Assembly: GCF_003049705.1 (NCBI RefSeq)
Contig: NZ_PIRF01000009.1
Span: 1-64,000 of the forward strand
DNA: 64,000 nt
DNA from: Campylobacter concisus
Lineage (GTDB): Bacteria; Campylobacterota; Campylobacteria; Campylobacterales; Campylobacteraceae
Direction of reading: 5' to 3'
Every line of letters starts with the position of its first letter. The stretch's first letter is position 1. Below are positions 37,405 to 46,940 of this stretch, one piece after another. The notes beneath the pieces are model-generated. The model was not told where the DNA came from and searched no databases. It saw only the letters and a program-made list of their open reading frames with translations. Made by a program: the position numbers and the translations under genes.

Positions 37405-38369
37405 GAGCATACGCGGAGTGGGAAGAGCAGGAGCTTTTATTTTTATCACTGCCACATAGTAAGAGCGACTGGGAGCCCTATTTGGAGGAGATTTTGGCGG
37501 GCTATGAGGAGCTTGTGGCTGCTGTTACGCCGTTTCAGAAGGTAGTGCTCATCTGCCCAGATGAGGCAAATTTTGCTAGATTTAAGAAATTTAAAAATGT
37601 TGAGTTTGTTAAGCTTGAGACTGATGATACTTGGATCAGAGACTACGGCATGATCGACGTTTGTGCTGAAGATGGCGTAAAGAGCTACAACTTTAAATTT
37701 AATGCCTGGGGCGGTAAATTTAAGAGTTCAAAAGATGATGCGATAAATTTAGAACTAGCTAAAATTTACAAAACCAAGCTTGAGCCCGTTGATATGATAC
37801 TAGAGGGCGGAAGTGTCGAGTTTAACGGAGATGGCGTGCTTTTAACCACTTCAAAATGCCTACTAAATAAAAATAGAAACAAATCGCTTAGCAAAGAGCA
37901 GATCGAAGAAAAACTAAAAAATTTATTTGGCTTAAAGCGTATCATCTGGCTTGAAAATGGCTTTATAAAAGGCGATGACACAGATAGCCACATCGACACT
38001 TTAGCGCGCTTTATCACGCCTGATACTATCGCTTACGCAACTTGTGAAGATGAGAGTGATGAGCACTTTGATGAGCTAAAAAAAATGGAGGATGAGCTTA
38101 AAAAAACTGGCTTTAAGCTGCTTGCTCTGCCACTACCAAAACCTAAATTTTATGATGGCAAAAGGCTTGGCTGCACCTATGCAAACTTTATCTTTATAAA
38201 TGGTGCGCTAATCGTGCCAACATATAACGACGAAAACGACGAAAAAGTGCTAAATTTACTAGCCAAGGCACTGCCAGATAGAAAGATCATCGGTGTAAAT
38301 TCGCTAGTTTTTGTGCGTCAAAATGGCTCGCTTCACTGCTCAAGCCAAAATAGATATAAAAGGTCTTAG
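37401..38369 (+). CDS. aguA: Agmatine deiminase (PPAD family)
   Basis: Hydrolyses agmatine to N-carbamoylputrescine and ammonia, in the route from arginine to putrescine. The 322-residue protein has the guanidino-modifying fold with DDTWIRDYG (Asp and Arg substrate contacts), NAWGGKF, LEGGSVEFNGDG, DSHIDTLARF (catalytic His) and the nucleophile Cys313 near the C terminus in GSLHCSSQ. The GTG start follows AGGAGAG. AguB for the next step is encoded two genes downstream. Confidence 0.93.
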   Translation: MRAYAEWEEQELLFLSLPHSKSDWEPYLEEILAGYEELVAAVTPFQKVVLICPDEANFARFKKFKNVEFVKLETDDTWIRDYGMIDVCAEDGVKSYNFKFNAWGGKFKSSKDDAINLELAKIYKTKLEPVDMILEGGSVEFNGDGVLLTTSKCLLNKNRNKSLSKEQIEEKLKNLFGLKRIIWLENGFIKGDDTDSHIDTLARFITPDTIAYATCEDESDEHFDELKKMEDELKKTGFKLLALPLPKPKFYDGKRLGCTYANFIFINGALIVPTYNDENDEKVLNLLAKALPDRKIIGVNSLVFVRQNGSLHCSSQNRYKRS

Positions 38370-38371
38370 TC

Positions 38372-39298
38372 TTGTCAAGTCCGTTTGATTATGAGTTTAA
38401 CCGCATAAATAAGCAGGAGTGCACGCAAGGCGAAAACAAGGCAGTTATCGCAGCTGGAGCTTGCGCCTTTTTGCTAGCACTTGTGAAATTTACAGCTGGG
38501 CTTTTTAGTGGCTCGGTCGCTGTGCTTGGCTCGGCGATAGACTCGATGCTTGATTTTATTGTCTCGCTTTTAAATTTATTTGCGCTTAGAAAGTCAAGAA
38601 AGCAAGCCGATGAGAGATTTAACTTTGGCTACACAAAGCTAGAGGCGTTAGCAGCGCTATTTGAGTGCGTCATCATCGTTGTGGCTGCTGGATATATTTT
38701 TTATGAGAGTATTAAAAAATTTAGCGAGCCAAATTTAGAGATAGACCTTGGCTTAAGCCTTGGTGTGATGGTTTTTTCGGTAGTTGTGACGTTATGTTTG
38801 GTGCTATTTTTAAACCAAATTTCTAAAAAAAGTGGCAATCTTATCATAAAAGCAGACGCACTACACTATAAGATCGACCTTTTTAGTAACCTAGCAGTCA
38901 TCATCTCGCTACTTATCATTAAATTTAGCGGATTTGTGATGATAGATGCGATCTTTGGCATCGTGATAAGCGGCTACATCGCTCAAAGTGCGATAAGCCT
39001 TGGCAAAGACGCTCTTGGTGTCTTGCTAGATCACGCAGCAAGCCCTGAGGTCACAGATGAGATCATCAAGATGATAAAGGCAAAAGAAAGAATTTCTGAT
39101 TTTCACTATCTAAACACAAGACAGAGCGCAAATACCATATTTTTAACGCTGCATTTAGTTTTTGACAAAGATATCTCGCTTTACGATGCGCACGAGGTGG
39201 CCGACTCGCTTGAAGCTGAGATAAGAGAGAAATTTAGGGATTATTCGTGGCAGATAACCACGCATTTAGACCCATATAACGACAAAGAAGGGAAATGA
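38372..39298 (+). CDS. Cation diffusion facilitator (FieF-type metal exporter)
   Basis: A 308-residue inner-membrane divalent-metal/proton antiporter. Six helices with SAIDSMLDFI (helix 2; Asp pair position of the zinc/iron site) and ALHYKIDLFSNLAV (helix 5; His and Asp) are followed by a cytoplasmic metal-binding ferredoxin-like domain. Start TTG two bases after the aguA stop; the C-terminal stop is one base before aguB. Its position inside the polyamine pair is conserved in C. jejuni as I remember it. Metal could be iron, zinc or manganese. Confidence 0.88.
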   Translation: MSSPFDYEFNRINKQECTQGENKAVIAAGACAFLLALVKFTAGLFSGSVAVLGSAIDSMLDFIVSLLNLFALRKSRKQADERFNFGYTKLEALAALFECVIIVVAAGYIFYESIKKFSEPNLEIDLGLSLGVMVFSVVVTLCLVLFLNQISKKSGNLIIKADALHYKIDLFSNLAVIISLLIIKFSGFVMIDAIFGIVISGYIAQSAISLGKDALGVLLDHAASPEVTDEIIKMIKAKERISDFHYLNTRQSANTIFLTLHLVFDKDISLYDAHEVADSLEAEIREKFRDYSWQITTHLDPYNDKEGK

Positions 39299-39299
39299 G

Positions 39300-40172
39300 A
39301 TGAAAGTAGCACTACTTCAACAAGAATTTAAAGGCACAAAAGAGGCGACTATCGCAAAGACACTTGAGCTAATTACCGAGGTAAAAAAAGGCGGTGCTGA
39401 CCTAGTCGTCTGCCAAGAGCTACACCAGACGCAGTACTTTTGCCAAAGCGAGGATACAAATTTCTTTGATCACGCAAACGACTGGCAAGAGGATGTCGCT
39501 TTTTGGGGCAGGGTAGCAAAAGAAAATGGCGTTGTTTTAGTCACTTCGCTCTTTGAAAAAAGAGCCGACGGACTTTATCACAATACCGCCTTTGTCTTCG
39601 AGCGTGACGGCAGTGTGGCTGGCAAATACCGAAAAATGCACATCCCTGATGACCCTGGATTTTACGAGAAATTTTACTTCACGCCTGGTGATATCGGCTT
39701 TGAGCCAATTGAAACAAGCCTTGGCAAGCTTGGCGTTTTGGTTTGCTGGGATCAGTGGTATCCAGAGGCAGCAAGGCTGATGGCACTAAAAGGGGCGAAA
39801 ATTCTCATCTATCCAACGGCTATTGGCTGGTTTGAGGGCGATAGTGACGATGAAAAATCAAGACAGCTTGAAGCGTGGGTGGCAGTTCAAAGAGGTCACA
39901 GCGTGGCAAATGGCCTGCCAGTTGTTGCAGTAAATCGTGTGGGCTTTGAAAAAGATGATAGCGGCGTGATGGATGGGATAAAATTTTGGGGAAATAGCTT
40001 TGTTTTTGGGCCACAAGGTGAGCAGCTTTTCCGCGCAAATAGCACAGATGAGCTATGCAAGATCGTTGAAATAGACATGAAAAGAAGTGAAGAAGTGCGC
40101 AGAATTTGGCCATTTTTAAGAGACCGCAGGATAGATGCCTACGCAAATATCACAAAAAGATTTATCGACTAA
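39300..40172 (+). CDS. aguB: N-carbamoylputrescine amidase
   Basis: A carbon-nitrogen hydrolase that releases putrescine from N-carbamoylputrescine, completing the agmatine route begun by AguA. The 290-residue nitrilase fold shows the catalytic triad Glu40 (VCQELHQTQYF), Lys112 (YRKMHIPDDPG) and Cys149 (VLVCWDQWYPE). GAAGGGA precedes the ATG. The gene ends in a bidirectional terminator shared with convergent pstB. Confidence 0.95.
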   Translation: MKVALLQQEFKGTKEATIAKTLELITEVKKGGADLVVCQELHQTQYFCQSEDTNFFDHANDWQEDVAFWGRVAKENGVVLVTSLFEKRADGLYHNTAFVFERDGSVAGKYRKMHIPDDPGFYEKFYFTPGDIGFEPIETSLGKLGVLVCWDQWYPEAARLMALKGAKILIYPTAIGWFEGDSDDEKSRQLEAWVAVQRGHSVANGLPVVAVNRVGFEKDDSGVMDGIKFWGNSFVFGPQGEQLFRANSTDELCKIVEIDMKRSEEVRRIWPFLRDRRIDAYANITKRFID

Positions 40173-40176
40173 ATTT

Positions 40177-40201
40177 AGAGCTAGAATTTCTAGCTCTTTT
40201 A
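40177..40201. terminator. Bidirectional terminator between aguB and pstB
   Basis: 8-bp stem AGAGCTAG (40177-40184) with CTAGCTCT (40190-40197), five-base loop, T run on the plus strand and A run at the other side. It overlaps the pstB stop. Confidence 0.75.
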
Positions 40202-40864
40202 AAATGTAAATTTCTTATCTACGATGCGAACTATTCTGCCGCCAAGCCTTTTTGCCTGCTCTTCATTGTGCGTGGTGATGATGATGGTGTATCTTTGCGA
40301 CAAGCTTTTTAAAAGCTCTTCTACGATCAAGACATTTTTCATATCAAGTGACGAGCAAGGCTCATCAAGCATGAGCACTTCAGGCTTTGTAGTTAGCATC
40401 CTTGCGATGCAAAGTCTTTGCTTTTGACCGCCAGAGAGCTTGTTAGCTAGCATATCTAAGTCGTTTATTTCGCCCAGTAAATTTACGCTTTTTAATAGCT
40501 CCTCTACTCTTTTTTGCTTATCCTTTATGCTGCCCTCATAAAATTCCATCGCATAGGTCAAATTTCTCTCGACGCTAAAAGGAAAGAGCGTGGCGTCTTG
40601 AAAGAGTATGGCTAGCTTTCGTCTTAGCCAAATTTCGCCCTTATTTTTGATATTTCCGCCTTTAAATAGGATCTCTCCGTTATATCTGCCGCCCTTTTGC
40701 TCCAAAAAGCCATTTAGCGCTGATAGAAATGTCGATTTACCACATCCTGAGCTGCCCATTAAGCAGATGATCTCGTTTTCGGCGACGTTTAAATTTAGAT
40801 CTTTTAAAATTTCATTATCTTGGTAAAAGATACTAAGATCTTTTATACTTAAAATATCTGGCAA
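40199..40864 (-). CDS. pstB: Phosphate ABC transporter ATPase PstB
   Basis: ATPase of the high-affinity phosphate importer. The 221-residue protein has Walker A GSSGCGKST, Q-loop LFQDATLFPFS, signature LSGGQKQR and Walker B VLMLDEPCSSLD. It is somewhat shorter than E. coli PstB (257) but matches its position as last gene of pstSCAB. The TTG start follows GGAGAG and lies inside pstA. No phoU gene follows. Confidence 0.88.
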   Translation of the reverse strand: MPDILSIKDLSIFYQDNEILKDLNLNVAENEIICLMGSSGCGKSTFLSALNGFLEQKGGRYNGEILFKGGNIKNKGEIWLRRKLAILFQDATLFPFSVERNLTYAMEFYEGSIKDKQKRVEELLKSVNLLGEINDLDMLANKLSGGQKQRLCIARMLTTKPEVLMLDEPCSSLDMKNVLIVEELLKSLSQRYTIIITTHNEEQAKRLGGRIVRIVDKKFTF

Positions 40865-41690
40865 TTTTCTCTCCTATATCAAATAAAACTACGGCTGAAA
40901 GCAAGTGCAAAATGATCAACATAAAAATGAGCACGAGCGCTGTAGCGTAGGCATTTTGCGTTGCGACTGACTGGCTTAGGAGCATGTGCAGGTGAAAAGG
41001 TAGTGCCATGACCGGCGAGAGCAGGCCTTCTGCCTTTGCCATGAAGACGACTCCAGTTAAAAGTAGTGGCGCAGTTGCCCCTATGGCGTAGCTGCCAGCA
41101 AGTATTAAAATAGATATTATATTTTTTCTAATAGTTGGCAAAACAAGCTTTCTAGCCATGAAATCTTTATCAACACCAAGCGCGAAGCTATCTCTTAACA
41201 TCTTTTCATCGATCTGCGAGATCACCTTTTCTGTGCTAACTTCAACAAATGGAAAGACCATCAAAGCAAGCGTAATGCTAGCTGTTAGCAGGCTCTTTGG
41301 GATATCAAGACTAACGATAAAAAGCCCATAAACAAACATCCCAAGCAATATAGAGGGTATTGAGGCCATCGTTTGGATGATAAATTTAAGTCCAAGTTTG
41401 ATCTTACTAGAAGTGCAGTAAATTTGTCTATAAATGGCGCAGCTAACGCCAAGAAGTGCAGAAAATATCATAGATAGTATCATCAGCAAAAATGAGCCTA
41501 TGATAGCGTCTCTTATGCCGCCACTCTCACCTAAATTTAAACCTTGCGGATTTTTAGTCAGAAAGTCTAAATTTATCTGAGAGACGCCATTTGTAAAGAT
41601 GAAATAAAATATCCAAAATATCATCGCAACCACTATAAATACGCAAAGATAGGCGTAAAATTTGACTAGATGATCTTTAAAAGCGTTCAT
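40833..41690 (-). CDS. pstA: Phosphate ABC transporter permease PstA
   Basis: 285-residue inner-membrane permease with six helices. The ATPase-docking loop is DSFALGVDKDFMARKLVLPTIRKNI, and the substrate-path segment SGGIRDAIIGSFLLM. ATG at 41690 was preferred to a TTG four codons earlier; both lie inside the end of pstC. It overlaps pstB by 32 bases. Confidence 0.9.
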   Translation of the reverse strand: MNAFKDHLVKFYAYLCVFIVVAMIFWIFYFIFTNGVSQINLDFLTKNPQGLNLGESGGIRDAIIGSFLLMILSMIFSALLGVSCAIYRQIYCTSSKIKLGLKFIIQTMASIPSILLGMFVYGLFIVSLDIPKSLLTASITLALMVFPFVEVSTEKVISQIDEKMLRDSFALGVDKDFMARKLVLPTIRKNIISILILAGSYAIGATAPLLLTGVVFMAKAEGLLSPVMALPFHLHMLLSQSVATQNAYATALVLIFMLIILHLLSAVVLFDIGEKIARYFKYKRS

Positions 41691-42534
41691 TGTTTTTCTC
41701 AAATTTAAAGATAAAAATATTTAGCATAAATATAAAAACAAGCAGGACAAATCCGCTTGCAATAAGAGCGTGATAGTGCAAGCTGCCAGCCTCGCTCATG
41801 CCCATTTCAAGGGCTATTAGAGATGGTATGGTCTGAGCTTTTGAGAGCAGGTGCGGAAAAAGCGGGGTGTTGCCTATGACCATCATCACAGCCATCGTCT
41901 CGCCAGCTGCCCTTGAGAATGCAAGTATAAAGCCTGAAATGCTAGCTTTCATGGATTTTCTTAAAATTATTTTTCTTATAAAATATCCCGTGCTTACGCC
42001 AAGCGCGTCTGAGTTTGTTTTGAAATTTTGCTTTAGCAGACCCACGCTTTGGAGCAAATGCGAGGTAAAAAAGGGCAGTATCATGACGCTAAGGATGAGG
42101 CTAGCTGCCAAAACTGACTCGCCAGCAGACATTTTTAGCCCTGACTCTAAAATTTTTACAACCGTGTAAAGCGCAAAAAATCCATATATGATAGATGGTA
42201 TGCCAGCTAGTATTCGTATCATCCAGTCTAGCACGTGCCTAAGCCAGGCGCTCGCAAAAAAGCATATAAATATAGTAACGCCAAGCGAGATAAAAAATGA
42301 AAATATACAAGCTAAAAACGCAACTGCGAAATTTGCGATTAGGATATTAAACAGCCCAAAGCTAAAAGGCTCTGTGCTAACGTCCCAGTCGCTGTTTAGC
42401 AAGAAGTCAAAAAGGCTTACTTCTGCAAAGAAACTCGTGGAATTTAGCAGTAAAAATCCCACGAGTAAAAGCAAAAGCATGGCGGATAAAAGTGTAAAAA
42501 GATATATCGCGCCTTTAAAAATTTGCCCTGTCAT
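41677..42534 (-). CDS. pstC: Phosphate ABC transporter permease PstC
   Basis: 285-residue permease with six helices; family blocks are GIPSIIYGFFALY, NSDALGVSTGYFIRKIILR (ATPase docking) and SRAAGETMAVMMVIGN (phosphate path, conserved Arg and Glu). It forms a heterodimer with PstA. The start lies three bases after the pstS stop. Confidence 0.93.
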   Translation of the reverse strand: MTGQIFKGAIYLFTLLSAMLLLLLVGFLLLNSTSFFAEVSLFDFLLNSDWDVSTEPFSFGLFNILIANFAVAFLACIFSFFISLGVTIFICFFASAWLRHVLDWMIRILAGIPSIIYGFFALYTVVKILESGLKMSAGESVLAASLILSVMILPFFTSHLLQSVGLLKQNFKTNSDALGVSTGYFIRKIILRKSMKASISGFILAFSRAAGETMAVMMVIGNTPLFPHLLSKAQTIPSLIALEMGMSEAGSLHYHALIASGFVLLVFIFMLNIFIFKFEKNNERF

Positions 42535-42537
42535 TGG

Positions 42538-43410
42538 CTATTTTACTGGTATAAATCCCATTTTTTCGATAGTCTTTTGACCTTCGGCCGAATTTAGCAC
42601 GTCAACAAAAATTTGCTCGCTCTTGCTTAGATTGCCACTTTTTACGATGATGAGCGGGCGAGAGATGTAGTATTTGCCATCAACTATATTTTTAACAGTT
42701 GGCTCCACACCGTCAACGTTTAGCGGTATTAGCTTGCCTTTGTTTTGGTTTGTGATACCAAAAGATGCGTAGCCAATGGCGTTTTTATTTTCGATGATCT
42801 TTGAAACAAGTGCGCCCATTGATGGTGACTGGATGACGTTTTTGCTAACTTTGACATCCTTCATGATCTTTTTTTGAAAAACCTCGTGAGCACCGCCACC
42901 AAGATCTCTTGTAACTACGACTATTTCGTCATTTGGTAGGGATTTGTCAAGGTCACTCCACTTTTTGTACTCGCCTGAGAAAATTTTGACGATCTCGTCT
43001 TTACTCAAATTTCCGCCCTTTAGCTTTATCACCTCATTTTCTGGGTTTACAGCCACGCAAAGTGCGTCTATGCCAAGCGTATAGGCTTTCATATCTTTGA
43101 TCTTTGCTTTTTCGCTATCTTTTATATCGCGAGCTAGCATGCCAAAGTCAGCGACATGATCAAGCACGGCTTTTACGCCAGCGCCAGAGCCGCCAGCTGA
43201 GACGAAAATGGTGATGTTTTTGTTTGGTAAAGAGCTATCTACTTTATCCCAAGTTTCGTACTTTTCGATAAAGTCGGTTGAAATTTTAGCAATGACCGGA
43301 GCTAGAGTAGATGAGCCACTAAAGCTAACTTGCGTTTTCTCATCCGCGCCAGAAGCGAAATTTAGAGATAAAAGCAGCATAGAAGTAGCCAACATAAGTG
43401 ATTTTTTCAT
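42538..43410 (-). CDS. pstS: Phosphate-binding periplasmic protein PstS
   Basis: Receptor of the phosphate importer. From the ATG at 43410 (GGAGG upstream) it is 290 residues with a cleavable signal peptide ending near ASGA and the phosphate-contacting blocks SFSGSSTLAPVIAK, SAGGSGAGVKAVL, FGMLARDIKD and TRDLGGGAHEVF. The frame running back to 43449 adds 13 residues of non-signal character. Its promoter has a perfect TATAAT about 100 bases upstream. Likely induced by phosphate limitation through a PhosSR-type system, but no clear Pho box was identified. Confidence 0.95.
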   Translation of the reverse strand: MKKSLMLATSMLLLSLNFASGADEKTQVSFSGSSTLAPVIAKISTDFIEKYETWDKVDSSLPNKNITIFVSAGGSGAGVKAVLDHVADFGMLARDIKDSEKAKIKDMKAYTLGIDALCVAVNPENEVIKLKGGNLSKDEIVKIFSGEYKKWSDLDKSLPNDEIVVVTRDLGGGAHEVFQKKIMKDVKVSKNVIQSPSMGALVSKIIENKNAIGYASFGITNQNKGKLIPLNVDGVEPTVKNIVDGKYYISRPLIIVKSGNLSKSEQIFVDVLNSAEGQKTIEKMGFIPVK

Positions 43411-43731
43411 GAATTCCTCCATAAATAAATTTTTGATTGTTATTAACATTTGTAAAAGCTATTGATTAGTTGTAAATTTGCAACAGTTTTTCTAAAACTT
43501 AGAACTGTGGTGGATTATACAATAAAAAATGATATTTAAATAGCCGGTTTATCAAATTTATTTTGACTAATAAAGAAATATAAATTTAATCTTAAGAAAA
43601 TATTTTTTTAAGTCTTGATTGTGTAGAATGGTTGCAACTTTACCAAAACGGCATGAAAATATCATATTAAATAAGGTAAAAAGCTAAATTTATAGAATAA
43701 AATAGCCTTAAATTTCTTGAAAGGATCTTAG
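43411..43731. promoter_or_regulatory. Divergent promoter region of pstS and the TAXI receptor gene
   Basis: 321 bases without a gene. On the minus strand a perfect TATAAT lies at 43514-43519, placing the pstS start of transcription at about 43507 with a leader near 97 bases. On the plus strand TAGAAT at 43624-43629 is the best -10 candidate for the TAXI receptor gene. The rest is AT-rich; the regulatory boxes that might link the two operons were not recognised. Confidence 0.55.
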
Positions 43732-44673
43732 ATGAAAACTACTTCTTTGGCACTTGCTGGCTTGCTTTTAGCAACAACTCTTTCAGCAAAAGAATTTATC
43801 AGTATCGGCACTGGCGGCATGACAGGCACTTATTATCCGATAGGTGGAGCGATTTGCCGTTTAGCAAACAAAAATACTAATGTAAAATGCTCAGTCCAAT
43901 CAACTGGCGGCTCTGTTTATAACGTAAATAACGTTTTGAAAAAAGAGCTCACATTTGGCTTTGTTCAAAGTGACGTTGTCTATGATAAATTTAACGGCAC
44001 TGGCAAATTTGACGGAGCAAAAGATGAAAATTTACGCTCAGTAGTTGCGATCTATCCAGAACTTCTTGCATTTGTTGTAGCAAAAGATAGCGGTCTGACA
44101 AGCGATCTTGCTTCATTTGCAGGTAAAAAATACAACGTTGGCAACCCAGGCAGCGGCAACGAAGTGAGCACACTTGAAGTCTTTAAAGCAAAAGGCTTTG
44201 ACGTTTCAAAACTAGGATACCGCGGCGTTTTAACAGTTGGCGAATGCCCACACGCACTAAAAGATAAAAAGATAGACGGATATAGCTTTGTCGTCGGCCA
44301 TCCAACTGCAAACATCACTGATGCTGCGACATCTTTGCCGATTGATATCCTAAATATCGAAGGTAGTGAGATCGATAAGCTTCTTAAAGAGAAACCATAC
44401 TTTGCAAAAGGCGTCATCCCAAAAGGCTCTTATGATGGCGTCGATCACGATGTAAATACTATTGGCGTAAAAGCTGTTTTAGTAACTAGCAAAGACACAA
44501 AAGATGAGGCTGTAAAAGCTGTGATAAAAGCTATTTTAGACAACTTTGATGAGTATAAAACTCTTCACCCAGCACTAAAATCAGTTAAAAAAGAAGATCT
44601 CGTTCAAGGTCTTTCAGCTCCGCTTCACCCAGCTGCAGAGGCTGCGTTTAAAGAGGCTGGTATTTTAAAATAA
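43732..44673 (+). CDS. TAXI-family TRAP transporter solute receptor
   Basis: A 313-residue periplasmic receptor with a signal peptide ending LSAKE and the TAXI signature FISIGTGGMTGTYYPIGGAIC, then QSTGGSVYNVNNV and GFVQSDVVYD. TAXI receptors feed tripartite sodium-driven uptake of dicarboxylates or amino acids such as glutamate. AAAGGA precedes the ATG. The fused permease gene follows 83 bases downstream. Substrate not predictable from sequence. Confidence 0.9.
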   Translation: MKTTSLALAGLLLATTLSAKEFISIGTGGMTGTYYPIGGAICRLANKNTNVKCSVQSTGGSVYNVNNVLKKELTFGFVQSDVVYDKFNGTGKFDGAKDENLRSVVAIYPELLAFVVAKDSGLTSDLASFAGKKYNVGNPGSGNEVSTLEVFKAKGFDVSKLGYRGVLTVGECPHALKDKKIDGYSFVVGHPTANITDAATSLPIDILNIEGSEIDKLLKEKPYFAKGVIPKGSYDGVDHDVNTIGVKAVLVTSKDTKDEAVKAVIKAILDNFDEYKTLHPALKSVKKEDLVQGLSAPLHPAAEAAFKEAGILK

Positions 44674-44756
44674 TCCATTTCCAGGGGCTTTTGCCTCTGG
44701 ATAAAATTTAAATATGCAAATTTTTAATTTATATATTTAAATTTTAAAGGAGAGAG

Positions 44757-46823
44757 ATGAACGAAGTCAAAGACAACGAAGAACAATTTGTCGAGGTAAA
44801 AACAAGGGAGATAAATAGCAATTTTTACAACTATTTCATTGCGATCGTATGCTTTTCTTGGTCAGTTTTTCAGCTTTATATAGCTTATTTTCCGCTAAAT
44901 ACTAACATTTCACGCTCAATACACTTAGCCTTTGCGGTTGGGCTTGTATTTTTGCTTTATCCAGTCACTTTTCATAAAAAGGCACATTCTAGTTTGCCAT
45001 TTTACGATCTGGTCTTTTGTGTAGTAGGCGTTGTTGCCGTGCTTTATCCAGCGGTTTATTTTTATGAGCTAGCTGATAGGATAGGGGACTACATCACACA
45101 AGATATCGTCATATCGTTTTTGACGATTATTGTCTTGCTTGAGGCTGGCAGGCGCGTAATGGGGCCAGCACTTCCAATTATTTGTATATTATTTTTGATA
45201 TATGATCACTTTGGCCCTTATATGCCAGACATCATCGCTCATCAGGGTGCCAGCTTTGAAAAGATCGCAGGCCATATGTTTTTGACGACTGAGGGCATCT
45301 TTGGTGTGCCTATCGGAGTTAGCGTTAGTTTTATCTATCTTTTTGTCCTTTTTGGCTCATTGCTTGAGAGGGCAGGTGCTGGGCAATATTTCATAAATTT
45401 AGCTTTCTCTCTTCTTGGCAAATATAGAGGTGGCCCAGCTAAGGCTTCAGTCATCGCAAGTGGCCTAACAGGCATGGTTTCAGGCAGCTCCACAGCAAAT
45501 GTTGTAACAGTTGGTACATTTACCATACCACTTATGAAAAAAGCCGGTCTTTCGCGCACAAAAGCTGGAGCCATCGAGGTTGCAGCTGGTGTAAATGGTC
45601 AGCTCATGCCTCCGATCATGGGCGCAGCTGCTTTTATCATCGCTGAATTTTTAGGTATGACATATACAAATGTCATGATGGCAGCGGTAATTCCGGCTTT
45701 TGCTTGCTATTTGTCACTATTTTTTATCGTTCATTTAGAGAGTGTGAAGCTTGGCTTAAAAGGTATAAATCAAAGCGAATTTCACTCAAGATTTAAAATT
45801 TTTGTAAGCGGACTTCACTATATAACTCCGATTTTGATTTTGCTTTATACGCTATTAATCGCAAAAGAGTCAGCCATCGCTGCGGCGTTTAATGCGATTG
45901 GATTTTTATTTTTAATAATGATCTTTCAAGAGCCAGTTAAAAAGCTAGCAAGTGGCGAAAAAGTTGGAATAAATGATGTGTTAATAGGCTTTGAAGATAT
46001 ATTTTGGGCGATGGTTGCAGCCGCAAAAAGTATGACAACGATCGCCATTGCAACCGCACTTGCAGGTATCATCGTGGGTTCTATCTCTCTAACTGGCCTT
46101 GGTCAAGTACTTTCAGATCTAGTTGAGTTACTTGCTGGTGATAATATAGTTATGATATTGCTTCTTACTGCTATGATGTCGCTAATACTAGGGATGGGTC
46201 TTCCAACAACAGCAAACTATATCGTAGTTTCAAGCCTTGTGGCACCTGTTATTTTATTTTTGGCGCATAAAAATGGCTTTTTAATTCCTGCTATCGCCGT
46301 GCATCTTTTTGTCTTTTACTTTGGAATTTTAGCTGATGACACGCCACCAGTTGGTATCGCAGCTTATGCAGCAGCTGGTATCGCCAAAGCAAATCCTATA
46401 ACTGTTGGCGTTCAAGGATTCTTTTATGATCTAAGAACGGCGATCTTACCATTTGCTTTTTTCTTTAACAACAAACTTATGCTAATAGAAAGCGTAAATG
46501 AGGGCGATCCGCTTGATTCAAAAGGAATAGTCTGGATGAGTAATCCGCTTGAAATTTTACTTGTCTTTGGTATGGCGATCGTGGGAATGTTTGCATTTTC
46601 AAGCTTACTTCAAGGCTACTATGTCACAAAGCTTAGGATCTGGGAGCGTATTCTTTTGATCCCTGTTGTGCCACTAGCTCTTGTGCCAAATATATGTGCG
46701 AAATTTAATCTTATACCAAACGAATACACTGCTTATATCGTAGCTGCTGTGCTTTATGGATTTGTTTTTATGACTCAATGGGGCATTAAAGACAAGCCGC
46801 TTGATCAAATAAAAATAATCTAA
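44757..46823 (+). CDS. Fused TRAP transporter permease (DctQM type, TAXI class)
   Basis: A 688-residue integral membrane protein joining the small four-helix DctQ-like part (first about 130 residues) to the large DctM part. The DctM part has ASGLTGMVSGSSTANVVTVG and ILGMGLPTTANYIVVSSLV hairpin motifs typical of TRAP permeases and two proline-rich loops near residues 280 and 520. It works with the receptor upstream as a secondary, usually sodium-coupled, importer. AAAGGAG precedes the ATG, and a terminator follows the stop. Confidence 0.92.
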   Translation: MNEVKDNEEQFVEVKTREINSNFYNYFIAIVCFSWSVFQLYIAYFPLNTNISRSIHLAFAVGLVFLLYPVTFHKKAHSSLPFYDLVFCVVGVVAVLYPAVYFYELADRIGDYITQDIVISFLTIIVLLEAGRRVMGPALPIICILFLIYDHFGPYMPDIIAHQGASFEKIAGHMFLTTEGIFGVPIGVSVSFIYLFVLFGSLLERAGAGQYFINLAFSLLGKYRGGPAKASVIASGLTGMVSGSSTANVVTVGTFTIPLMKKAGLSRTKAGAIEVAAGVNGQLMPPIMGAAAFIIAEFLGMTYTNVMMAAVIPAFACYLSLFFIVHLESVKLGLKGINQSEFHSRFKIFVSGLHYITPILILLYTLLIAKESAIAAAFNAIGFLFLIMIFQEPVKKLASGEKVGINDVLIGFEDIFWAMVAAAKSMTTIAIATALAGIIVGSISLTGLGQVLSDLVELLAGDNIVMILLLTAMMSLILGMGLPTTANYIVVSSLVAPVILFLAHKNGFLIPAIAVHLFVFYFGILADDTPPVGIAAYAAAGIAKANPITVGVQGFFYDLRTAILPFAFFFNNKLMLIESVNEGDPLDSKGIVWMSNPLEILLVFGMAIVGMFAFSSLLQGYYVTKLRIWERILLIPVVPLALVPNICAKFNLIPNEYTAYIVAAVLYGFVFMTQWGIKDKPLDQIKII

Positions 46824-46825
46824 TC

Positions 46826-46853
46826 TTAGGCAAGAGCATTCTTGCCTAAATTT
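46826..46853 (+). terminator. Terminator after the TRAP permease gene
   Basis: Perfect 10-bp stem (46826-46835 with 46840-46849), four-base loop, then T-containing tail. Confidence 0.75.
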
Positions 46854-46914
46854 CTAATATAAGTTTTTAGACTATCTTTATACAAGGATATTGGTGTAAT
46901 AAATAAAATAAGAA

Positions 46915-46940
46915 ATTTTTAGGCTCGTAAGCCTAAAAAT
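46915..46940 (-). terminator. Terminator after the Sel1-repeat gene
   Basis: Perfect 11-bp stem (46915-46925 with 46930-46940) with a four-base loop. The stem reaches the stop codon and carries A/T runs on both sides, so it could also stop transcription from the left. Confidence 0.7.
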
